Assembly (NCBI GenBank): GCA_043766985.1
Contig: JAYUHM010000092.1
Coordinates: 4,074 to 68,073, forward strand
DNA: 64,000 nt
Direction: 5' to 3'
Source: JAAFIP01 sp043766985
GTDB taxonomy: Bacteria > Pseudomonadota > Gammaproteobacteria > Burkholderiales > Burkholderiaceae_C
In this document: one piece after another, positions 1 through 7,130 of the stretch
Numbering within the stretch: position 1 is the first letter of the stretch
Layout of the letters: each line of letters opens with the position of its first letter
Made by a program: the position numbers and the translations under genes
Notes under the pieces: generated by a model
The model's input: the letters and a program-made list of their open reading frames with translations, nothing else
What the model was told of the DNA's origin: nothing
Databases searched by the model: none

Positions 1-1
1 G

Positions 2-322
2 CCACTGGCCAGTGCGAACGATATTGCCAGCGAACTAACTGGCGCGATCATCAAAGACTTGGCGCTCAAGCCTGGCCAGGAAGTGATTTTGCTGGTCAAC
101 GGCTTTGGCGGCACGCCGCTGATGGAGCTGTACCTGATGGTCAACGCCACCCGCAAGGTGCTGGCCGACGCAGGCGTAAAAGCCGTGCGCTATCTCACCG
201 GCTCTTACGTCACCTCACTGGAGATGGCGGGCTGCTCTATTACCGTAACGGTGGCTGATGCCGCAACGCTGGCACTGTGGGATAGCCCGGTGCACACCGC
301 TGCACTGCGCTGGGGTATGTAG
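2..322 (+). CDS. dhaK: Dihydroxyacetone kinase subunit DhaK, C-terminal part (5' end outside window)
   Basis: The open frame runs in from the left edge, so only about the last 106 residues are visible. They contain the DhaK hallmarks GFGGTPLMEL and GSYVTSLEMAGCSIT, the end of the K-domain fold that binds dihydroxyacetone covalently. The domain phosphorylates dihydroxyacetone in the cytoplasm, either in a PTS-coupled complex (DhaK-DhaL-DhaM) or as part of an ATP-dependent fusion kinase. The frame stops right after the K domain, so the gene is either a stand-alone DhaK or has any L domain elsewhere. It is the last chromosomal-looking gene before the accessory patch. Identity is fairly sure; the type of kinase cannot be decided from this part. 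Confidence 0.85.
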   Translation, partial: PLASANDIASELTGAIIKDLALKPGQEVILLVNGFGGTPLMELYLMVNATRKVLADAGVKAVRYLTGSYVTSLEMAGCSITVTVADAATLALWDSPVHTAALRWGM

Positions 323-351
323 GGTGATCTCGCTCTGGAAGCATACCTATA

Positions 352-406
352 CGCTACATATTTCTTAGCTGCTCCTGCAACACTCTATTGGGCTAGAGGG
401 CCAAAC
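352..406 (+). repeat. Dispersed intergenic repeat, copy 1 (left border of cassette patch)
   Basis: A diverged copy of the ~50 bp repeat found throughout the window; it contains TAGCTGCTCCTGC followed by CTATTGGGCTAGAGGGCC. It resembles the copy at 3039-3095 more than the others do: 35 of 41 bases are identical between 366-406 and 3055-3095, in the same orientation. The two copies bracket the integron-like region. Confidence 0.75.
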
Positions 407-434
407 GACTAAAAAAATGACGAATCAGGGCGTA

Positions 435-929
435 TCAAGCCCCAGGCTCTCGGTGCGCAAGGCGCTTCCCCATAAAAACACTCAGTGGATGGTCCGGATA
501 CGCTCCAAACGGCCCGCGCCTTGTGTACGCTTGCTTGCTGTAGAAAGCCAGCGCTTCTGGTTGGTAGGGCCCTGTTTCCAAGAGCAACTCCTCGCACCCA
601 GCCCCGAGCGACGACGCCTCAAGCGCAACCAGCAAGCTACGCGCAACGCCCTGGCCACGGTTCTGTGGGCGCACGTACATTCGTTTCAGCTCACCCACAC
701 AGCCTGTGATGACGACCGCACCGCAACCCACAGCCGTGCCTTCGCCATCCCGCGCGACCATAAATATCACGTTCGAATTCTTGAGCGAAGCCAGATCCAG
801 CGCATACCGCGCCTCGGCCGGATAAAGCGTGTCTTGGTACGCATCCAAGTCTGCAATGAGTGCAATGACGTCCGGCTGGTCGGGAGATTCTTTGGATGCA
901 TGCATGCGAAGGGTTCTGCGGTTCAACAT
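435..929 (-). CDS. GNAT family N-acetyltransferase (probable integron cassette gene)
   Basis: A 164-residue GNAT-fold protein. The acetyl-CoA binding motif A is read as RPQNRGQGVARSLL, followed by the usual ALAFYSKQAY segment in which a Tyr often acts as general acid. The substrate cannot be inferred. Two starts are possible: ATG at 929, two bases after the recombination core of the attC-like site, or the internal ATG at 905, which better matches usual family N-termini. Neither has a strong Shine-Dalgarno sequence. The gene lies last in a minus-strand row of three genes separated by attC-like sites. No attC-like site is seen after its stop, so the cassette end may be lost. Confidence 0.85.
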   Translation of the reverse strand: MLNRRTLRMHASKESPDQPDVIALIADLDAYQDTLYPAEARYALDLASLKNSNVIFMVARDGEGTAVGCGAVVITGCVGELKRMYVRPQNRGQGVARSLLVALEASSLGAGCEELLLETGPYQPEALAFYSKQAYTRRGPFGAYPDHPLSVFMGKRLAHREPGA

Positions 930-931
930 AG

Positions 932-1010
932 ACGTAACCGGCGACTTGCGACAGCAAGGCGCGCAGCGCCGGGACGCCGCAAGGCGTCCGAATTGACGGC
1001 CATGTTATCT
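932..1010 (-). other. attC-like integron recombination site between GNAT and HEPN genes
   Basis: Read on the minus strand, the site starts with AGATAAC (R'' position; it includes the TAA stop of the HEPN gene) and ends with GTTACGT (R' position) just before the GNAT start. Between them are nested inverted repeats including GACGCC-GCAA-GGCGTC. AGATAAC is the exact complement of the GTTATCT core that precedes the same gene at 1743-1749, which is what one excisable cassette requires. The core matches the GTTRRRY consensus imperfectly. Confidence 0.65.
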
Positions 1011-1739
1011 TGCATTCCGGTACGCATCGACTACGTCCTTGGGGATGAAGACATAGTCGAGAACGTCGTCGAGCAATTCTGGATGAAGAGTGAGCGGCGA
1101 ATTAGCTGCCTGAAGTCCGCTGCGCAATTTCACCTTGCGTCGGTGTGACTTTCCGTAGAAACCGTTCTGCCAAATCAGCGCTTGGCGCGCGGGATGCTGC
1201 TTCTTTCCGATGATCGTCTCTAACAGGCCACCAGAGATGAAGAACTCCTGCGGATGACGTGATTCGGCTTCGATATTGTGGCGAATCTCGATGAGAAGTG
1301 CGCTGATCATTACCCCCTGAGCCCCATGAAACTCGTACTGCAGCACGCGCGCGTAGCGCCGAACTTCCCATACAGCCCGGTCTAGCTCCACTATCTCCCC
1401 GCCCTTCACGTACCAGGAACTTTCAAAATACCTGTGCCGTCCGTATGTGTCGAGAAAGTCAATGAACTTTCGGCAGGGTTGACTTAGCCGAAGCTCGAAG
1501 GGATTCACGCGCTCAAAAGCTCGAACGAGTTCACCCAGGTCATGGCCGCGCTTGGCTGGTATTCGATTCAAGACCAAGATGCACTTCAGGTACTTCTCGA
1601 GAGCTTGAAGGCTCTGCCAGAGAAACTGAGGGATCAACCGCGACCGAAACGAAAGTCTCGCGGCTATGTAGTCCTGATCCCCCGTATCCCGGAAGGAACG
1701 TATGGCAAAGTCATTCAGGAGGGCGTCGCGGGAGTTCAT
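1005..1739 (-). CDS. HEPN-domain-like protein (integron cassette gene)
   Basis: A 244-residue protein. Its N-terminal third looks like a HEPN helical bundle: ARLSFRSRLIPQFLWQSLQ, then ALEKYLKCILVLN and the RGHDLGELV motif that resembles the conserved helix pair of HEPN proteins. HEPN domains are often RNases or partners of nucleotidyltransferases in toxin-antitoxin and defence systems. No MNT nucleotidyltransferase partner lies next to it, and the canonical RX4-6H catalytic motif is not clearly present, so the activity is unknown. ATG at 1739 lies three bases after an attC-like core, and the TAA stop is embedded in the next one, a compact layout typical of gene cassettes. The C-terminal half is unrecognised. 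Confidence 0.7.
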   Translation of the reverse strand: MNSRDALLNDFAIRSFRDTGDQDYIAARLSFRSRLIPQFLWQSLQALEKYLKCILVLNRIPAKRGHDLGELVRAFERVNPFELRLSQPCRKFIDFLDTYGRHRYFESSWYVKGGEIVELDRAVWEVRRYARVLQYEFHGAQGVMISALLIEIRHNIEAESRHPQEFFISGGLLETIIGKKQHPARQALIWQNGFYGKSHRRKVKLRSGLQAANSPLTLHPELLDDVLDYVFIPKDVVDAYRNAR

Positions 1740-1742
1740 GCA

Positions 1743-1814
1743 AGATAACGTTTGTGGTAAGCCGCGCGCGGCGGGCGCAGCCCGGCGCGCGTTGGCTTGA
1801 CCGAATGGTTAGGC
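1743..1814 (-). other. attC-like integron recombination site between HEPN and DUF5677-like genes
   Basis: On the minus strand the site reads GCCTAAC (R'') at one end and GTTATCT (R') at the other. Imperfect inner arms (TCAAGCC with GGCTTA) and a GC-rich central palindrome lie between them, matching classical attC architecture over 72 bp. The TAA in GCCTAAC is the stop codon of the upstream gene. GCCTAAC is exactly complementary to the GTTAGGC core that precedes that gene at 2610-2616, as expected of a single mobile cassette. Confidence 0.8.
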
Positions 1815-2597
1815 CCCACTGGATGCGAGCAAGGGCTTGAGGATAGCATTGACTGCGGGGGGCACGTCACCGACTTCGGGATACTCGCGAGTGACGGCCG
1901 CAGCGGTGAGCATATAGACGCTCGCGGACATGAGAACGACAACTTCGGCGTTTGAGTGGCACTCTTCGAGTACATGGGGTTGGGAAAACTCGGTCATTTC
2001 CAAATCGGCGTAGGGGCCGCCGTGAACGAACGAGGACAGCAGTGCATAGGCGGGAACGATGTGAGCTAGAAATGGCCGTTCCGGCGCTATGAACTCGTAG
2101 GGCTTGCTGGCTAGAAAGCGGAGAATGGACCTGTACTTGAACATTCCTGAGCGGCGCTCAAGTTCCGCACTGCTGAGGTGTTCGACTTCAGGATAGAGGG
2201 CAGCAACCGCCTTCTTGGCGTTGAGCACTGCGTTTTTGCCGAGTAGCCGTTCGGTCGCAGCCAATGAGTTCACGTAGTCGACGGCCTCGGCCGCACCACA
2301 GAAGTTGTAGAAGTCCTGTCCGGGTTGGTCTGATTTTTCTTGGATGAATCGGGACCAGACGTAGATGAAGCGCAGGTAGTGCTCGCAAAAGCACCGAAAC
2401 AGGACCTTGAACGCGTAAGGGTTGTTGGTATCGATGCACTCAAACATTCCGGTTTTCAAGCTGCTTGCCTTGACGCAGAACGTGAAGAGGCACCTGTACG
2501 TGGCGGGATACGCCGTATTGGTGATGTTGCCGAAGACTCGCGCAGAGGTTTCCTTGAACACCTCGAAGTACTCGTCGTCGATTTGACGGTAATGCAT
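1809..2597 (-). CDS. Hypothetical protein, DUF5677-like (integron cassette gene)
   Basis: A 262-residue protein without a confident family. It is helical in character, with Cys-rich aromatic segments such as RCFCEHYLRFIYVW and a late SSFVHGG motif that recalls DUF5677-type proteins, which some schemes relate to HEPN folds. I chose the ATG at 2597 (MHYRQIDDEYF). The longer frame upstream runs through the attC-like site and is not expected to be translated. The stop codon forms part of the next recombination core. It is the first intact cassette of the minus-strand row; any promoter would lie beyond 2700. Function is unknown. Confidence 0.7.
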   Translation of the reverse strand: MHYRQIDDEYFEVFKETSARVFGNITNTAYPATYRCLFTFCVKASSLKTGMFECIDTNNPYAFKVLFRCFCEHYLRFIYVWSRFIQEKSDQPGQDFYNFCGAAEAVDYVNSLAATERLLGKNAVLNAKKAVAALYPEVEHLSSAELERRSGMFKYRSILRFLASKPYEFIAPERPFLAHIVPAYALLSSFVHGGPYADLEMTEFSQPHVLEECHSNAEVVVLMSASVYMLTAAAVTREYPEVGDVPPAVNAILKPLLASSGA

Positions 2598-2609
2598 AGG
2601 GACCGTGGG

Positions 2610-2693
2610 GCCTAACGAATAGCGTTTATCTGTAGCGAGACCAAGCTGAAAAAAATCAAGAGTGCCTCCTGCGGCAGATAAACCATGTTGGAC
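2610..2693 (-). other. attC-like integron recombination site upstream of the first cassette
   Basis: On the minus strand GTCCAAC (R'', 2687-2693) and GTTAGGC (R', 2610-2616) both fit the RYYYAAC/GTTRRRY consensus. Inside them is a perfect 9-bp inverted repeat: GTTTATCTG at 2624-2632 and CAGATAAAC at 2675-2683. The total length of 84 bp is in the normal attC range. This site should belong to a further upstream cassette whose coding part is not obvious. Confidence 0.75.
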
Positions 2694-3346
2694 TGAATCA
2701 CGCAAGGTGGTTGCGGGTAAGGGGGATGAAATCTTCAGCCCAATACATGGGACAAATTATGACCCACATTGGCGCACTTTGGAGCAAGCAAAGTGCGTCC
2801 AGCGCCATTATCGCGCCGCCAGATGCGCCGATGCAGGGCGAGAATTCTGCGAAATACGAGCTGCTTGCTCCTGCGCGCACGCAGTCTCCTGCACATGCCC
2901 ACACGTTGCAGGGAGTCGGGCAGGTGCTGGCACGACCTGGCTGGTCTTCCACAGCAAGGACACTGCAACTCGCCTATCGCTCGATGCTGAGTAACAACGG
3001 CGCTTTACGTACGACATTCGCGTCAATCCGATTGCATAAGCACTATTAAAAACATAGCCGCTCCCGCAATATTCTATTGAGCTAGAGGGCTAAACAGCTT
3101 CAAACTTGACACCTCAGCGCGCAAATGAGCGACACCATGCCCGTTCAGCGGTAGTTCGGCGTGTTTGTGATGAAAAATCTGGAGAAAGGCGCGGGGATTG
3201 CCTTCTGGGTGCTACTGAACGGATCGCGTGATTTCGTAAGGTTTTTGCAGCACAAATTCCCGAGCTGCCGCCAGCCAACCCACTTTGAGAACCATCTTCA
3301 AGAGACCACGTCAAACCGACGCATATGCATACCGTTCAAGAGGCGT
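2694..3346. other. Intergenic region with no confident gene
   Basis: Several short frames overlap here on both strands and none has a convincing protein. The best cassette candidate is a minus-strand frame at 2698-2952 (84 codons), whose TGA stop lies five bases from the R'' core of the attC-like site. That matches the spacing of cassette genes, but its composition is not protein-like. The expected matching GTTGGAC core further upstream was not found. The region also holds the repeat copy at 3039-3095. From 3096 to 3346 nothing recognisable is seen. Confidence 0.5.
3039..3095 (+). repeat. Dispersed intergenic repeat, copy 2 (right border of cassette patch)
   Basis: This copy contains CACTATTAAAAACATAG and CTATTGAGCTAGAGGGC. 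It shares the unusual CTCC/CGCAA variant in its middle with the copy at 352-406, whereas most copies read CTTGTGC there. Orientation is the same as copy 1. Confidence 0.8.
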
Positions 3347-4540
3347 CTACAACGCAAGGTTCAAACGCGCACTGGTCCACCGGCCATTGGCGCGGCTGGA
3401 CTCCACCACGGCTTCAATAAACTTCATCCCGCGCGCCCCGTCTTCCACCGTGGGCACCCAGCAGGCCAGCGGGTTGGGCGCAGTGCCTGCCCAGCGGGCT
3501 TGCAACTGGTCGGCCACGTCTTTGTAGATCTGCGCAAAGCCTTCCAAATAGCCCTCAGGGTGGCCTGCAGGAATGCGCGTGGCGTGCGCTGCCCCTGGCC
3601 CATTGCCAGAACCCCCACGCGTGATCAAACGGGGGCTCTGGCCCAGTGGGGTGAACCACAACTGGTTGGGGTTTTCTTGCCTGAATTCCAACCCGGCTTT
3701 GCTGCCGTAGATGCGCACTTTCAGGCTGTTCTCATTACCCGGCGCTACCTGGCTAGACCACAGCATGCCGCGCGCGCCGTTGGTGTAGCGCAGCAGCACA
3801 TGGGCGTTATCGTCCAGCTGCCTGCCCGGCACAAAGCTGGACAGATCGGCGCTGACCTCGGCCAGCTCCAGGCCAGAGATGAAACGCGCCAAATGCTCGG
3901 CATGGGTGCCTACATCGCCCAGCGATCCACCAGCCCCCGCCTGCGCGGGGTCGGCCCGCCACACGGCTTGCTTTTGGCCTGTAGCCTCTAATGCGGTGCT
4001 GAGCCAGTCTTGCGGGTACTCAGCCTGCACTACGCGCACCTCGCCCAGCTCGCCCGCTGCCACCATCTCGCGGGCTTGGCGCACCATCGGGTAGCCGCTG
4101 TAGTTGTGCGTCAGCGCAAACAGGCATTGGCTTTGCCGCACGCGTTGCACCAGCTCCAGCGCTTCGGCCAAGGTGGTGGTCATGGGTTTATCGCAGACCA
4201 CGTGGATGCCTACGTCTAGGAAGGCGCTGGCAATCGGGCTATGCAGATGGTTGGGCGTGACGATAGCCACGATGTCAATGCCGTCGTCCAGCGCCGCCTC
4301 GGCGTGGGCCATGTCGCGGTAGTTGGCGTAGCTTCGGTCGGCGGCGATGTGCAGCTCGGCAGCGCTGGCGTGGGCGCGGGCTGCGTCTGCCGACAGCGCG
4401 CCTGCCACCAGCGTGTAGCGGTCATCCAGGCGCGCGGCCATGCGGTGCACGCCGCCGATAAACGCGCCCTGCCCGCCGCCCACCATGCCCAGGCGAATGC
4501 GCCTGGGGGCCGCTGTGTTTGCTGAAGATTCCATCGTCAT
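3347..4540 (-). CDS. Gfo/Idh/MocA family oxidoreductase
   Basis: A 397-residue NAD(P)-dependent dehydrogenase. The dinucleotide-binding loop GGGQGAFIG is at residues 21-29, TPNHLH at 95-100, and the family signature CDKP at 116-119 supplies the conserved Lys of the active site. The C-terminal half carries the usual beta-sheet substrate domain. The family oxidises sugars, inositols or their derivatives. ATG at 4540 has GGAG nine bases upstream. The gene follows the TIM-barrel isomerase gene by 48 bp on the same strand, which suggests one operon for sugar or polyol catabolism. The specific substrate cannot be told. Confidence 0.9.
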   Translation of the reverse strand: MTMESSANTAAPRRIRLGMVGGGQGAFIGGVHRMAARLDDRYTLVAGALSADAARAHASAAELHIAADRSYANYRDMAHAEAALDDGIDIVAIVTPNHLHSPIASAFLDVGIHVVCDKPMTTTLAEALELVQRVRQSQCLFALTHNYSGYPMVRQAREMVAAGELGEVRVVQAEYPQDWLSTALEATGQKQAVWRADPAQAGAGGSLGDVGTHAEHLARFISGLELAEVSADLSSFVPGRQLDDNAHVLLRYTNGARGMLWSSQVAPGNENSLKVRIYGSKAGLEFRQENPNQLWFTPLGQSPRLITRGGSGNGPGAAHATRIPAGHPEGYLEGFAQIYKDVADQLQARWAGTAPNPLACWVPTVEDGARGMKFIEAVVESSRANGRWTSARLNLAL

Positions 4541-4588
4541 ACTTGGCTCCTGGCTTGCTCGCTGGTTTGCGTGGGTAGGTGCGGGGCG

Positions 4589-5644
4589 CTAGACAATGCC
4601 CAGCATCTTTTTATTGGCGGCGGTGTCCACCGTGCCCCCGGCAAAATCATCGAACGCGCGCTCTGCTACGCGAATGATGTGGTCGTTGATAAACACCGCG
4701 CCCTCACGCGCGCCGTCTTCGGGGTGCTTGATGCAGCACTCCCACTCCAGCACCGCCCAGCCCGCAAAGTCATAGCCCGCCATCTTGGAGAAGATGGCTG
4801 CAAAGTCCACCTGCCCATCGCCCAATGAGCGGAAACGCCCTGCCCGTTTTAGCCACGGCTGGTAGCCGCCGTACACACCTTGCTTGCCGGTGGGGTTGAA
4901 CTCGGCGTCTTTCACATGGAAGATTTTGATGCGCTGGTGGTAGTAGTCGATGTAGTCCAGGTAGTTCAGCTGCTGCAACACAAAGTGGCTGGGGTCGTAC
5001 AGCAGGCAGGCGCGCTTGTGGTTATTCACGCGGTCTAAAAACATCTCATAGGTTTCGCCATCATGCAGGTCTTCACCGGGGTGTATCTCATAGCACACGT
5101 CCACGCCCGCGCCATCAAACGCATCCAGAATCGGCCGCCAGCGTTTGGCCAGTTCGTCAAACGCGCCTTCTATCAAGCCTGCCGGGCGCGGCGGCCAAGA
5201 GTACAAGTAGGGCCAAGCCAAGGCACCCGAGAAAGTAGCGTGCGCCACCAAGCCCAGATTGGCTGAGGCTCTGGCGGCCAGCAGCATTTGCTGCACCGCC
5301 CACTTTTGCCGCTGCACCGGGTCGCCCCGCACCTCGGGCGCGGCAAAGCCGTCAAAGCCCAAGTCATACGCCGGGTGCACTGCTACCAGTTGGCCTTGCA
5401 AGTGGGTAGACAACTCGGTGATCTGCAAACCGTATTGCGCCAAAGTGCCGGTGACTTCATCGCAATAGGTCTTGCTGGTAGCCGCCTTTTGCAGGTCAAA
5501 CAGACGCACGTCCCAACTGGGCACTTGAATGCCTTTGTAGCCCAAACCCGCTGCCCATTTGGCGATCGAGTCCAGCGTGTTGAACGGAGCGGTATCGCCT
5601 GCAAACTGGGCCAAGAAGATGGCAGGGCCTTTGATCGTTTTCAT
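4589..5644 (-). CDS. Sugar phosphate isomerase/epimerase family protein (xylose-isomerase-like TIM barrel)
   Basis: A 351-residue AP-endonuclease-2/xylose-isomerase-type TIM barrel. Likely metal-binding segments are CYEIHPGEDLHDG, YDPSHF, FHVKDAEF and VLEWECC, in the usual order along the barrel. Members interconvert keto sugars or act on inositol derivatives and often sit next to Gfo/Idh/MocA dehydrogenases, as here. The ATG at 5644 is preceded by GGAGACGCTA, a good ribosome binding site. It is the first gene of a two-gene minus-strand unit. No transporter or regulator accompanies the pair, so the pathway remains open. Confidence 0.88.
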   Translation of the reverse strand: MKTIKGPAIFLAQFAGDTAPFNTLDSIAKWAAGLGYKGIQVPSWDVRLFDLQKAATSKTYCDEVTGTLAQYGLQITELSTHLQGQLVAVHPAYDLGFDGFAAPEVRGDPVQRQKWAVQQMLLAARASANLGLVAHATFSGALAWPYLYSWPPRPAGLIEGAFDELAKRWRPILDAFDGAGVDVCYEIHPGEDLHDGETYEMFLDRVNNHKRACLLYDPSHFVLQQLNYLDYIDYYHQRIKIFHVKDAEFNPTGKQGVYGGYQPWLKRAGRFRSLGDGQVDFAAIFSKMAGYDFAGWAVLEWECCIKHPEDGAREGAVFINDHIIRVAERAFDDFAGGTVDTAANKKMLGIV

Positions 5645-5765
5645 TAGCGTCTCCTAGGGAGTAGATGGATCACACTAGGCGCATTATGCGAGGAAATTTT
5701 GATTTCAGCTTGCCAAACAAATGGCCCTAGGTGGTGCACCTCAGCACCGACGCATTTTTAGTGAA

Positions 5766-5820
5766 GAATAGGCCACTAGCCCAATAGAATATAGCACGAG
5801 CAGCTACTATTTCTATAGTG
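5766..5820 (-). repeat. Dispersed intergenic repeat, copy 3
   Basis: A near-consensus copy in reverse orientation: AATAGGCCACTAGCCCAATAG, then a CAGCTACTATTTCTATAGTG end. The terminal CACTAT...ATAGTAG forms a small hairpin. It lies in the 220-bp gap between two minus-strand genes; nothing else is recognisable in the gap. Confidence 0.85.
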
Positions 5821-5864
5821 ATTTGATGCGTTTGATTCTTCTACCGCGCTGTCGTTTCAGAGGC

Positions 5865-6449
5865 CTATCCGTCTGCAAGCACGTGCACCACCCGCCCGCG
5901 CAACACCGGTAGCAGCTCCGCTTCAAACCACGGATTGCGTTTAAGCCACAGGTTATTGCGCGGGCTGGGGTGCGGTAGCTGCACCACGCTCGGCCAGTGG
6001 TCGCGCCAGGCCAGCACCGCGTCGGTTAGCGTAGCTCCCGCATTGGGCAAATGGTAGGCCAGCGCGTACTGGCCAATCACCAAAGTCAATTGCAAGTTTT
6101 TAAGGCTAGCCAGCAGCGGCGCACGCCAGGCTGGCGCGCACTCGGGCCGTGGCGGCAAGTCACCCGACTTGCCTGTGCCCGGAAAGCAAAAGCCCATTGG
6201 CAAAATGGCAATCTGCTTGTCGTCATAAAACACCTCACGCGAGATGCCCAGCCAAGCACGCAGCCGCTCGCCGCTGGCGTCGTTGAACGGCACACCCGTC
6301 TCATGTACCTTACGCCCCGGTGCCTGCCCCGCAATCAGAATGCGTGCGGATGGATGCACTTGCACTACAGGGCGCGGGCCGTGCGGCAGGTGGGCTGAGC
6401 ACAGGGTGCAGGCGCGGACCTCTGTCAGCAGGGAGGCTAAGGAGAGCAT
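5865..6449 (-). CDS. Uracil-DNA glycosylase family protein
   Basis: A 194-residue member of the uracil-DNA glycosylase superfamily (COG1573-like). Motif 1 is seen as GQAPGRKVHETGVPFNDASG near residue 40 and motif 2 as LPHPSPRNN near residue 158. The N-terminal CTLC pair resembles the start of the iron-sulfur-binding family 4/5 enzymes, but the later cluster cysteines are not evident, so it is probably a non-cluster relative. The expected role is removal of uracil or damaged bases from DNA. No clear ribosome binding site precedes the ATG. The gene is followed at once by a toxin-antitoxin pair read on the same strand. Confidence 0.85.
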   Translation of the reverse strand: MLSLASLLTEVRACTLCSAHLPHGPRPVVQVHPSARILIAGQAPGRKVHETGVPFNDASGERLRAWLGISREVFYDDKQIAILPMGFCFPGTGKSGDLPPRPECAPAWRAPLLASLKNLQLTLVIGQYALAYHLPNAGATLTDAVLAWRDHWPSVVQLPHPSPRNNLWLKRNPWFEAELLPVLRGRVVHVLADG

Positions 6450-6469
6450 GCGTTAGGGTTGCCTAGCAG

Positions 6470-6769
6470 TTAAATTCGGTTCACCCAATATTCGGGCCTG
6501 CGCTTATGGGCCGCTACGGCTAGTACTTCAACACGGCCTGTTCTCACACCATACAACACACTGTAGGGAAAACCTGCAATGCGCAACCTGCGCACATGCG
6601 GGGGACAGGCTATAGGGTACTGATTTGGGTTACCACAAACCCGCTCCATCGTGGTGTCAAACGCGTCTAGATAGCGGGCACCCAAACCTGGCAGCCTCTG
6701 CTCGTAAAAGGCAACATGATCAAGGTGCTCAGCCCGTGCCTCGGGGTGAAAAAAATAACTCAGCGGCAA
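6470..6769 (-). CDS. RelE/ParE family toxin
   Basis: A 99-residue toxin of the RelE/ParE fold. The N-terminal helix pair (EARAEHLDHVAFYEQRLPGLGARYLDAF) is followed by the beta-sheet core RRLRIAGFPYSVLYGV and the C-terminal AAHKRRPEYW signature. Members either cleave mRNA on the ribosome or poison gyrase; the sequence does not say which. It overlaps the end of the upstream antitoxin gene by 10 bases, the classic translationally coupled arrangement. Regulation is probably by autorepression through the antitoxin. Confidence 0.92.
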   Translation of the reverse strand: MPLSYFFHPEARAEHLDHVAFYEQRLPGLGARYLDAFDTTMERVCGNPNQYPIACPPHVRRLRIAGFPYSVLYGVRTGRVEVLAVAAHKRRPEYWVNRI

Positions 6770-6984
6770 AGCGCCCGGGCCTCGCGTGCCACGTCTTGGC
6801 TGGAGATGAGGGTTACCACGCCTGTGTCAATCTCATCGGCTCGGCGGGCAGCCTCGTTCAGCCAAAGCTGCGCAACTTCTGCGTCAGGCAGATCCTCTAG
6901 GCTAGCGAGTAACTGCGCGGCCAGCGCTGCCCGCTCGCCCGTAGGCAACAGCATCGCTTCGCGGTGAATGGATTGGGTATTCAT
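6760..6984 (-). CDS. Addiction module antitoxin (PF09720-type)
   Basis: A 74-residue antitoxin of the short 'addiction module component' family. It has the typical LLPTGERAALAAQLLASLE helix followed by a VAQLWLNEAARRADEID segment and an acidic-to-basic tail. It should bind and neutralise the RelE/ParE toxin encoded immediately downstream, with which it overlaps by 10 bases. ATG at 6984 is followed by the family-like MNTQSIHREA start. The pair may be a chromosomal stabilisation module. Confidence 0.88.
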   Translation of the reverse strand: MNTQSIHREAMLLPTGERAALAAQLLASLEDLPDAEVAQLWLNEAARRADEIDTGVVTLISSQDVAREARALCR

Positions 6985-7080
6985 GGCTAAATAATATCAC
7001 CAAGCGCAAAGTTTTGCTGATTGAAATGGATAGCGCTCATACTTTGTTTGTCGGTTTGCGGGGTAACTTGGCAGACTCAC

Positions 7081-7111
7081 AAAAAAGCCGACGCATGCGT
7101 CGGCTTTTTTT
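7081..7111 (-). terminator. Bidirectional rho-independent terminator
   Basis: A perfect stem AAGCCGACG-CATG-like loop-CGTCGGCTT is flanked by A6 on one side and T7 on the other, so it can end transcription in both directions. It lies 20 bases after the sodB stop and probably ends the sodB transcript; it also insulates the toxin-antitoxin pair from read-through. Confidence 0.9.
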
Positions 7112-7130
7112 ATCTCAGCGCTGAGAAAAT

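Noticed and set aside
417..1148. 243-codon plus-strand frame across the GNAT gene and attC-like site
   Set aside because: It runs antisense through the clear GNAT gene, has Arg-rich low-quality composition and no family motif.
2698..2952. 84-codon minus-strand frame as a fourth cassette gene
   Set aside because: Its stop is well placed next to an attC core, but the composition is poor, competing frames are equally open and the matching upstream core was not found. It is described only as a possibility.
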